NCBI GenBank assembly: GCA_030646745.1
Contig: JAUSKV010000244.1
Span: 1 to 5,059, forward strand
Reading direction: 5' to 3'
DNA length: 5,059 bases
DNA from: Sulfurimonas sp.
GTDB lineage: Bacteria > Campylobacterota > Campylobacteria > Campylobacterales > Sulfurimonadaceae
Position 1 is the first letter of the stretch; every line of letters starts with the position of its first letter. The position numbers were made by a program, and so were the translations under genes. The notes under the pieces are model-generated. The model saw only the letters and a list, made by a program, of their open reading frames with translations. It was not told the DNA's origin and searched no databases. Shown here in pieces: positions 1-5,059 of this stretch.

Positions 1-997
1 GATTAGTACAAAAATTAAGATACTAGGTGCTTTACTTATATTTTTAATGTTAAGTGCCCTGAGCACAACAATCTATCTGAATCAACAAAATGTTAAAGAT
101 GCTTTGGTCGTAAATATTGTTGGAAAACAGAGGATGCTCACCCAGAAGATTGCTAAAAATATTTTTTACATACACTACAGTTCAAATCAAAATTTTCAAG
201 AACTTAATTCAGCAACTGCGGAGTTTATAACAGGCTTAAATATTTTAAGAGAGGGAGATGCAAAAAAAGGCATCACCTCCGCGCCAACACAAAAAATATC
301 TGCACAGCTAAAAGAGGCAACTCTTCTTTGGGATAATTTTTACAGAGATATTCAAAAATTTGAACTTTTAATTAATTCAAATGACGCAAATAGAGATGTA
401 GAACTAAATAAAATAGTAAACAGCATCTATGAAAAAAACACTATTTTGTTAGACAATGTCGATAATCTGGTTACTCTCTACACAAACTACAGCGAGAATA
501 AAACAGAACATATCAAAACTTTTCAATACTCAGCAGCCACACTGCTTTTATTACTGCTCATTTATTCACTCTTTCAACTAAAATCTATTGAGTCACATGT
601 AGATGAGTTTATAAACTACTCAAAAATGCTGGCAAATGACAAAAATGGAATTAAAATAGAGCCTATAAATATTGAAACACAAAATGAAAGAGAGATAGTT
701 GAAGTAAGTGATACAATAAACTGCTTTATAGATAAGATAAATTCTGCCATAGATTACTCTAATGAAGCCCTGCTTCATTCTCAACAGGCATCACAAAAAT
801 TAGAAGAGTTGACGGATGAAGTTGACACTATATTAAGTGAACTTGAAGACACCTCTTTAGTTGCAAGACATTTAGAAAATAGTGAAGATATTATTATCGA
901 ATCCACAGAGGGACTATTTAACTCAACAAGAAGATTGCAAAATTTAAAACTTGAGCTGGAAGAACTGACTAAAAGCTGTAAAATACATAAAATATAA
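1..997 (+). CDS. Membrane receptor-like protein with PilJ/NarX-type periplasmic domain and no output domain (5' partial)
   Basis: The open frame begins at the window edge (first full codon at base 2), so the ATG at 47 is not the real start: the 15 codons before it encode the beginning of the first membrane helix (ISTKIKILGALLIFL). Base 1 is G and could be the last base of an ATG just outside. Numbering from the Met at 47, the first helix ends near residue 11. A periplasmic, mostly helical region covers about 12-158, a second helix about 160-178, and a charged cytoplasmic tail rich in heptad-like Leu/Glu/Lys about 179-316. The periplasmic part carries VGKQRMLTQKIAKN (25-38) and a later Trp (W95 in LLWDNF), as in the PilJ/type IV pili chemotaxis transducer N-terminal family related to the NarX/NarQ sensor domain. 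I see no MCP hairpin tip, histidine kinase, GGDEF or other effector. Its place just upstream of napA in the same orientation suggests, but does not prove, a role in nitrate or nitrite sensing. The ligand and partner are unknown. Confidence 0.85.
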   Translation, partial: ISTKIKILGALLIFLMLSALSTTIYLNQQNVKDALVVNIVGKQRMLTQKIAKNIFYIHYSSNQNFQELNSATAEFITGLNILREGDAKKGITSAPTQKISAQLKEATLLWDNFYRDIQKFELLINSNDANRDVELNKIVNSIYEKNTILLDNVDNLVTLYTNYSENKTEHIKTFQYSAATLLLLLLIYSLFQLKSIESHVDEFINYSKMLANDKNGIKIEPINIETQNEREIVEVSDTINCFIDKINSAIDYSNEALLHSQQASQKLEELTDEVDTILSELEDTSLVARHLENSEDIIIESTEGLFNSTRRLQNLKLELEELTKSCKIHKI

Positions 998-1041
998 CAA
1001 AATATTGCTTCTATAAATACTTAATTTCAAATTAACTAAGC

Positions 1042-1059
1042 ACTTGATATTAATCAAGT
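1042..1059. promoter_or_regulatory. FNR/CRP-family operator upstream of napA
   Basis: The 18 bases ACTTGATATTAATCAAGT have perfect 7-base inverted arms (1042-1048 and 1053-1059) around ATTA. The core TTGAT-N4-ATCAA is an exact match to the consensus FNR site. It lies about 121 bases before the napA start and is centred between 1050 and 1051. Campylobacterota encode several CRP/FNR-family regulators, and which one binds here cannot be told from sequence; an FNR-like anaerobic or nitrogen-oxide-responsive activator is the simplest inference. A run of six T follows at 1059-1064, so a weak terminator for the preceding gene is a less likely alternative reading. Confidence 0.8.
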
Positions 1060-1076
1060 TTTTTATATTTCCAAAG

Positions 1077-1085
1077 TGATACTAT
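1077..1085 (+). promoter_or_regulatory. Candidate napA -10 element positioned for class II FNR activation
   Basis: TACTAT at 1080-1085 keeps the most conserved -10 bases (T, A and final T) and is preceded by TG and one base (1077-1079), an extended -10 arrangement. If it is used, transcription would start at about 1092, which places the centre of the FNR-type palindrome at exactly -41.5, the standard class II activator position. The hexamer itself is only 4 of 6 to consensus, as is common where an activator replaces the -35 element. Confidence 0.5.
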
Positions 1086-1090
1086 TTAGC

Positions 1091-1099
1091 TGTTATAAA
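1091..1099 (+). promoter_or_regulatory. Alternative extended -10 element for napA
   Basis: TGTTATAAA reads as TG-N-TATAAA, five of six to the -10 consensus with an extended TG. It is a better hexamer match than the one at 1080-1085, but would start transcription near 1106 and put the FNR-type palindrome at about -55.5, off the usual class II position. It may be a second, factor-independent start or the real promoter; sequence alone cannot decide. Confidence 0.35.
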
Positions 1100-1117
1100 C
1101 ACCTTAACAAAGTTGAA

Positions 1118-1143
1118 GTTAAATAAATTTAACATTTATTTAA
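1118..1143 (+). repeat. Two overlapping AT-rich inverted repeats in the napA leader
   Basis: Two perfect inverted repeats share sequence. The first is GTTAAAT (1118-1124) and ATTTAAC (1127-1133) around AA. The second has ten-base arms, TTAAATAAAT (1119-1128) and ATTTATTTAA (1134-1143), around TTAAC. The first is a dyad with almost no loop, better suited to protein binding than to RNA folding. The second could form an RNA hairpin of A-U pairs only, ending about 18 bases before the napA ribosome binding site. Both pairings use the same left arm, so they exclude each other. Chance is a real possibility in such AT-rich sequence. Confidence 0.45.
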
Positions 1144-1161
1144 TTTTATAGATTATCAAAT

Positions 1162-1166
1162 AGGAG
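1162..1166 (+). promoter_or_regulatory. napA ribosome binding site
   Basis: AGGAG lies five bases before the ATG at 1172, a strong Shine-Dalgarno sequence. It fixes the start directly ahead of the SRREFLK twin-arginine motif. Confidence 0.85.
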
Positions 1167-1171
1167 AATAT

Positions 1172-4027
1172 ATGTCACTTTCGAGAAGAGAATTTCTTAA
1201 GAGTTCAGCAGCAGCTTCTGCAGCAGCAGCGATGGGTATGACTGTACCTGCACAGTTGCAGGCTGCAGCAGATACTGCTGAGAGTAACTGGAGATGGGAT
1301 AAGGCGGCATGTCGCTTTTGTGGTACCGGCTGTGGTATTATGATGGCTACAAAAGATGGCAAAATTGTTGCTGTTAAGGGGGATCCTGCAGCACCAGTAA
1401 ACAGAGGTCTTAACTGTATTAAGGGTTACTTTAATGCTAAAATTATGTATGGTGCTGACAGACTTACGCAACCACTCCTTAGAGTTGATGCTGATGGTAA
1501 ATTTGACAAGAAAGGTAAATTTGCTCCGGTTTCATGGGAAAGAGCTTTTGATGAGATGGAATTCAACATCAAAAAAGCTCTTAAGTCTGGTGGTCCCGAA
1601 GCGGTAGGGGTATTTTCTTCTGGTCAACACACTATTATGGAAGGTTATGCAGCCCAAAAAATGATGAAGGGCGGCTTTCGTTCAAATGCTTTTGACCCGA
1701 ATGCCCGTCATTGTATGGCTTCTGCTGTTGTTGGATTTTACCAAACTTTTGGTATTGATGAACCATCGGGCTGTTATGATGATATTGAGCTTACAGATAC
1801 AATCGTAGCTTGGGGTTCAAACATGGCAGAGATGCACCCGATTTTATGGTCGCGTGTAACAGATAGAAAACTCTCTAACCCTGATCGTGTAAAAGTTATT
1901 TCAATCCAAACATATAGACATAGAACTTCTGACTTAGCGGATATAGAGATAATATTCACACCAAATACAGACCTTGCACTATGGAATTACATTGCGCATG
2001 AAATCGTCTATAACAAGCCTGACGCAATTGACTGGGATTTCGTAAAAAAACATATAGTTTTTGCTGCATCACCGGTTAATATCGGTTATGGACTGCGAAA
2101 AGCGGGCGAAAAATCTATCACTCCTGTTAATCCAGATGGAAGTGCCGGAAAGTATAGTGCTAAAGAGATGCAAATTGTAAATAAAGAGATGAGTAAAGTT
2201 GTCTCTTCTAAAGAAGCACCTGCTCTTAAACCTTACGGTTACAAAGAGGGCGATGTTATGACAAACAAAGATGCTCCTAATGCAAATCTTGGGCACTGGG
2301 AAATCTCATTTGACGAGTATAAAAAAGCTTTAGAGCCATACACACTTGATTATGTTGCAACAATCTCAAAAGGAAATCCTGATGAAGATATTAACGAGTT
2401 CAAGAAAAAACTTCAAACACTGGCAGACCTTTACATTGAGAAGGGAAGAAAAGTAGTTTCATTCTGGACAATGGGTATGAACCAACATACGCGTGGTACA
2501 TGGTGTAATACACTTGCTTACAATGTTCACTTTTTACTCAATAAACAAGCAAATCCAGGGGATGGCGCATTTAGTTTAACAGGTCAGCCTTCAGCATGCG
2601 GAACTGCTCGTGAAGTTGGGACATTTACTCACCGTTTACCGGCAGACATGATGGTTGCTGTTCCTAAACATAGAGAAATTGTTGAAAACAGATGGAAAAT
2701 TCCGGCTAAAACTCTAAATCATATTGGAAATCAACACATTATGAAAATTCATAGAGATATTGAAGATGGATTTATGAAGTTTGCATGGGTAAATGTTTGT
2801 AACCCTTACCAAGATTCAGCAAGTGCTGAGCACTGGATTAAGGCTGCAAGAGAAATGGACAACTTTATCGTAACCTCAGATGGATATCCAGGTATTTCTG
2901 CAAAAGTTTCTGACCTTATCTTACCATCTGCTATGATTTATGAAAAATGGGGTGGATATGGAAATGCGGAACGCAGAACACAACTTTGGAGACAACAAGT
3001 TCTTCCTGTAGGTGATGCGATGAGTGATACTTGGCAATGGGTTGAGCTTTCAAAAAGATTTACTGTTAAAGATGTTTGGGGTGCGCAACCACTAAGAGGT
3101 AAAGACGAGAAAGGAAATCCTAACTCTCTTCCAAGTGTAATTGATGCAGCAAAAGCTATGGGTTACACTGAAGATACAACTATGTTTGAAATTCTTTTTG
3201 CAAACAAAGAGGCAAAATCTTATAAAATTGATTTAAATTCTTTCCCTCAACAAGGTTACGACAATACCGATGGCAATGGCGATAGCAGAAATGTTAAAGG
3301 GAGTGATGGTAAAGTATTTGAAGGGTATGGATTTATGATTCAAGAATATCTTTTTGAAGAGTACGCTTCATTCGGTCGCGGACATGGACATGACTTAGCT
3401 GACTTTACAACTTACCATAAAGTTCGCGGATTGAAATGGCCTGTTGTGGATGGAAAAGAGACACAGTGGAGATTTAACTCTAAATATGATCCGTATGCTG
3501 CTAAAGAGACTAAAGAGAGTGGAAATTCACATGCATTCTACGGAACTATTGCGAAAGAGCTTATGCAGGGCGATTTGATGGGCGTTAAAGATAAAACGGC
3601 AATAGCTCTTAAAAATAAAGCCAAAATATTTGCTCGTCCATATATGGATCCACCGGAAATGCCGGATGCAGAGTATCCAACATGGTTATCAACAGGTCGT
3701 GTGCTAGAGCACTGGCACTCAGGAACTATGACTATGCGTGTACCTGAACTTTATCGTGCTGTTCCGGAAGCACTCTGTTACATGCATCCCGAAGATGCTA
3801 AGAAATTCGATGTCAAACAGGGTGAACTCTGCTGGATAGAATCGCGTCGTGGAAAAGTAAAAGCCAGAGTTGAGACTCGTGGTAGAAATAAACCATCTCG
3901 AGGGCTTGTGTTTGTGCCATGGTTTGATGAAAAAGTTTTTATCAACAAAGTAACTTTGGATGCAACTTGTCCTCAGTCAAAACAAACTGACTTTAAAAAA
4001 TGTGCCGTAAAAGTTTATAAAGTATAA
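1172..4027 (+). CDS. napA: Periplasmic nitrate reductase catalytic subunit NapA
   Basis: Reduces nitrate to nitrite in the periplasm at a molybdenum bis-MGD centre. The N-terminus has a Tat signal: SRREFLK (4-10), an Ala-rich hydrophobic stretch to about residue 28, and a likely cleavage site in the Ala run near 31-33. The mature protein opens with the [4Fe-4S] motif C47-x2-C50-x3-C54 ... C82, followed by K84, the conserved lysine between cluster and pterin. C181 in NARHCMAS is the expected Mo ligand, which marks Nap rather than Asp-ligated Nar. Later stretches such as NQHTRGTW (437-444), [12 protein letters not shown] (591-602) and the C-terminal [14 protein letters not shown] (847-860) are typical of NapA. 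At 951 residues it is about 120 longer than the E. coli protein (828, from memory). The extra length seems concentrated around 305-380 and 690-770, as in epsilonproteobacterial NapA. The frame is intact and all key residues are present. It is first in the operon, behind an FNR-type box, with napG 23 bases downstream. Confidence 0.98.
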   Translation: MSLSRREFLKSSAAASAAAAMGMTVPAQLQAAADTAESNWRWDKAACRFCGTGCGIMMATKDGKIVAVKGDPAAPVNRGLNCIKGYFNAKIMYGADRLTQPLLRVDADGKFDKKGKFAPVSWERAFDEMEFNIKKALKSGGPEAVGVFSSGQHTIMEGYAAQKMMKGGFRSNAFDPNARHCMASAVVGFYQTFGIDEPSGCYDDIELTDTIVAWGSNMAEMHPILWSRVTDRKLSNPDRVKVISIQTYRHRTSDLADIEIIFTPNTDLALWNYIAHEIVYNKPDAIDWDFVKKHIVFAASPVNIGYGLRKAGEKSITPVNPDGSAGKYSAKEMQIVNKEMSKVVSSKEAPALKPYGYKEGDVMTNKDAPNANLGHWEISFDEYKKALEPYTLDYVATISKGNPDEDINEFKKKLQTLADLYIEKGRKVVSFWTMGMNQHTRGTWCNTLAYNVHFLLNKQANPGDGAFSLTGQPSACGTAREVGTFTHRLPADMMVAVPKHREIVENRWKIPAKTLNHIGNQHIMKIHRDIEDGFMKFAWVNVCNPYQDSASAEHWIKAAREMDNFIVTSDGYPGISAKVSDLILPSAMIYEKWGGYGNAERRTQLWRQQVLPVGDAMSDTWQWVELSKRFTVKDVWGAQPLRGKDEKGNPNSLPSVIDAAKAMGYTEDTTMFEILFANKEAKSYKIDLNSFPQQGYDNTDGNGDSRNVKGSDGKVFEGYGFMIQEYLFEEYASFGRGHGHDLADFTTYHKVRGLKWPVVDGKETQWRFNSKYDPYAAKETKESGNSHAFYGTIAKELMQGDLMGVKDKTAIALKNKAKIFARPYMDPPEMPDAEYPTWLSTGRVLEHWHSGTMTMRVPELYRAVPEALCYMHPEDAKKFDVKQGELCWIESRRGKVKARVETRGRNKPSRGLVFVPWFDEKVFINKVTLDATCPQSKQTDFKKCAVKVYKV
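1208..1231 (+). repeat. GCA-rich codon run in the NapA Tat signal
   Basis: The hydrophobic part of the Tat signal (residues 13-20) is written as GCA GCA GCT TCT GCA GCA GCA GCG, a short imperfect trinucleotide repeat. Changes in copy number would remain in frame and only alter the length of the signal core. Poly-Ala Tat signals are common in NapA, so this is probably compositional. Confidence 0.5.
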
Positions 4028-4036
4028 AAATCTACT

Positions 4037-4043
4037 AAGAAGA
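4037..4043 (+). promoter_or_regulatory. napG ribosome binding site supporting a TTG start
   Basis: The purine run AAGAAGA ends seven bases before the TTG at 4051. The napG frame has a stop (TAA, 4036-4038) just upstream and no ATG before the Tat motif; the next in-frame Met is residue 21, past the twin arginines. The ATG at 4043 is in another frame and meets TGA after three codons. TTG at 4051 is therefore the best start, with a weaker ribosome binding site than napA. Confidence 0.65.
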
Positions 4044-4050
4044 TGATATC

Positions 4051-4854
4051 TTGAGCGAAACAAAAACAAAAAGAGAACCAATTAGCGATAGAAGAAAGTT
4101 TATACTCAACATGGCTAGAGGTGCAGGTCTTGCAACAATGGGTGGATTTATTTGGAGTGCATATGTTGATGAAGTTACAGCTTCATCACTTTTGCTTCGC
4201 CCCCCCGGCGCCATAAAAGAGAGTGATTTCCTCAAAACATGTATAAAATGTGGTCTTTGCGTTCTGGCTTGTCCTTATAATACTTTGCTACTGGCTAAAG
4301 CAGGTGATAATAAACCTCTAGGAACTCCCTATTTTGTTCCTCGTGATATGCCTTGTTACATGTGTCCTACTATTCCTTGTGTGCCTGTCTGTCCGACTGG
4401 CGCTTTAGATGAAAAGAGTGTCACAAAAGATGAAAAGCTTGACATAAACATAGCTGATATGGGAATTGCCGTGGTTGATCACAACAACTGCATAGCCTTT
4501 TGGGGAATTCAGTGCGATGCTTGTTATAGAGCATGTCCTCTTTTGGGTGTGGCTATAACTATTGAGTACTCCAAAAATGAGAGAACCGGTAAACATGCTT
4601 TTATGAAACCGGTGGTTCAATCTGAGAGCTGCACAGGATGCGGCATGTGCGAAAGAGCTTGTGTAACAGAAAAGGCGGCTATTTTTGTGCTGCCTAGAGA
4701 GGTTGCACTTGGAAGAGCCGGAGATCACTACATCAAAGGTTGGGATAAAAATGATGAAAAGCGTTTAGAAAATGCTACCTCAAAGACTACAACAACTGAG
4801 ATAAGTAAAGAGACTGCGGTTGACTCGCTAAATGATGGGAAGGGTTTATACTAA
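4051..4854 (+). CDS. napG: NapG, quinol dehydrogenase-type iron-sulfur protein of the Nap system
   Basis: A periplasmic ferredoxin-like protein thought to pair with membrane-bound NapH and pass electrons from menaquinol towards NapB/NapA. The 267-residue product has a Tat motif (SDRRKFI, 12-18) followed by a moderately hydrophobic stretch (about 24-39) without a clear cleavage site, so it may remain as a membrane anchor. Sixteen cysteines fall into four [4Fe-4S] sets: C64/C67/C70/C74; C102/C105/C110/C114; C147/C155/C158/C162; C194/C197/C200/C204. The third has a wide first spacing (C-x7-C), as in NapG/MauM-type ferredoxins. The LRPPGA motif (49-54) before the first cluster is also typical of NapG. 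The last 30 or so residues are a Thr/Ser/Lys/Glu-rich tail that looks disordered. It starts with TTG 23 bases after napA, and its stop overlaps the napH ATG, indicating co-transcription and probably translational coupling. All cluster ligands are present. Confidence 0.96.
   Translation: MSETKTKREPISDRRKFILNMARGAGLATMGGFIWSAYVDEVTASSLLLRPPGAIKESDFLKTCIKCGLCVLACPYNTLLLAKAGDNKPLGTPYFVPRDMPCYMCPTIPCVPVCPTGALDEKSVTKDEKLDINIADMGIAVVDHNNCIAFWGIQCDACYRACPLLGVAITIEYSKNERTGKHAFMKPVVQSESCTGCGMCERACVTEKAAIFVLPREVALGRAGDHYIKGWDKNDEKRLENATSKTTTTEISKETAVDSLNDGKGLY
4200..4206 (+). repeat. Seven-base C homopolymer inside napG
   Basis: CGC-CCC-CCC-GGC encodes R50-P51-P52-G53 and creates a run of seven C, immediately followed by the palindrome GGCGCC (4207-4212). 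It stands out as a GC-only patch in AT-rich sequence. Long poly-G/C tracts drive phase variation in several Campylobacterota, but those are usually longer than seven, and the amino acids here belong to a conserved NapG motif. Confidence 0.6.
4840..4844 (+). promoter_or_regulatory. napH ribosome binding site within the napG 3' end
   Basis: AAGGG lies nine bases before the napH ATG at 4854 and sits within the last napG codons. Together with the one-base TAATG overlap it supports coupled translation of the two partner subunits. Confidence 0.65.
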
Positions 4855-5059
4855 TGGCTACGCTATGGAATAATTACAGATACCTGATACTTAGAAGAGT
4901 TACCCAAATTGGCTTAATGCTGCTCTATTTTGGAGCAAATGCTTGGGGATGGACTCTATTGATGGGCAATTTAAGCTCATCTAAAATCTTGGGTCTGATT
5001 CCTATGAGCGACCCTTTTGCAGTTTTACAGATGTTTGCAGCCGGAGCTGTTTTGAGTGC
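4854..5059 (+). CDS. napH: NapH, membrane quinol dehydrogenase component (3' partial)
   Basis: Sixty-eight codons are visible before the window ends. The product starts MATLWNNYRYLILRRVTQ, a basic cytoplasmic N-terminus, then a hydrophobic helix at about residues 19-37 (IGLMLLYFGANAWGWTLLM), the loop GNLSSSKILGLIPMSDPF (38-55), and the start of a second hydrophobic segment. The R-R-x-x-Q lead-in, GNxSSS and the (V/I)P(L/M)(S/T)DP motif match NapH as I remember it from E. coli and other bacteria. Full-length NapH is about 270-300 residues, with four membrane helices, two cytoplasmic [4Fe-4S] cluster motifs and paired CxxxCP motifs; those regions lie outside this window. The ATG shares its A with the napG TAA stop (TAATG), so the two partner subunits are tightly coupled. 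napB is expected next but is not visible. Confidence 0.93.
   Translation, partial: MATLWNNYRYLILRRVTQIGLMLLYFGANAWGWTLLMGNLSSSKILGLIPMSDPFAVLQMFAAGAVLS

Noticed and set aside
47..49. ATG as the start of the first gene
   Set aside because: The frame is open to the window edge, and the preceding 15 codons encode a hydrophobic stretch that completes the first membrane helix, so the true start lies at or before base 1.
1104..1122. NssR-type operator TTAAC...GTTAA
   Set aside because: The half-sites are separated by nine bases rather than four; the four-base-spaced partner at 1113-1117 (TTGAA) matches poorly.
1076..1126. Possible leader peptide beginning at GTG 1076
   Set aside because: It is about 16 codons long, has no ribosome binding site and overlaps the candidate promoter elements, so it is unlikely to be translated.
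1156..1471. Minus-strand open frames over the napA 5' end
   Set aside because: They lie antisense to the clearly coding Tat signal and iron-sulfur region of napA. Their Ala/Cys/Ser-rich products reflect the complement of GCA-rich napA codons.
2084..2311. napA insertion region as a foreign insertion or intein
   Set aside because: There are no splice-junction motifs, and no Hedgehog/intein-like blocks or direct repeats. The length fits known epsilonproteobacterial NapA variation.
4405..4728. Minus-strand 107-residue open frame inside napG
   Set aside because: It is antisense to the cysteine motifs of napG, has no plausible ribosome binding site or recognisable domain, and is best read as a shadow.

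Overview
The window carries the start of a periplasmic nitrate reductase (nap) operon from what looks like a member of Campylobacterota (Epsilonproteobacteria), most likely a Sulfurimonas-like sulfur or hydrogen oxidiser. Three things support this: the AT-rich composition, the gene order napA-napG-napH (the usual epsilonproteobacterial order is napAGHBFLD, without napC), and a long (951-residue) NapA. The species is an inference, because no rRNA or other taxonomic marker is present.

Layout, all on the + strand. Positions 1-997 hold the nearly complete 3' part of a membrane-anchored receptor-like protein. It has two membrane segments around a periplasmic PilJ/NarX-type helical domain and a cytoplasmic coiled-coil tail, but no kinase, methyl-accepting or other output domain. 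Positions 998-1171 are a 174-base intergenic region containing a perfect FNR-type palindrome (TTGAT-N4-ATCAA), candidate -10 elements, two overlapping AT-rich inverted repeats in the presumed leader, and the napA ribosome binding site. napA follows at 1172-4027. napG is at 4051-4854 and uses a TTG start. napH starts at 4854, overlaps the napG stop by one base and runs off the right edge.

How the genes work together: NapA, exported folded by the Tat system, reduces nitrate to nitrite in the periplasm with a Mo-bis-MGD cofactor and one [4Fe-4S] cluster. NapG (four [4Fe-4S] clusters, Tat signal) and NapH (polytopic membrane protein) form the proposed quinol dehydrogenase that takes electrons from menaquinol. 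These would reach NapA through NapB, which is expected just beyond the right edge. The FNR-type box indicates control by a CRP/FNR-family regulator, probably responding to oxygen limitation or nitrogen oxides.

The nap genes themselves look orthodox. The least explained items are the output-less receptor next to napA, whose periplasmic domain has a motif resembling the nitrate-binding P-box of NarX/NarQ, and the repeat structure of the napA leader. I see no mobile element, CRISPR array, tRNA or rRNA.
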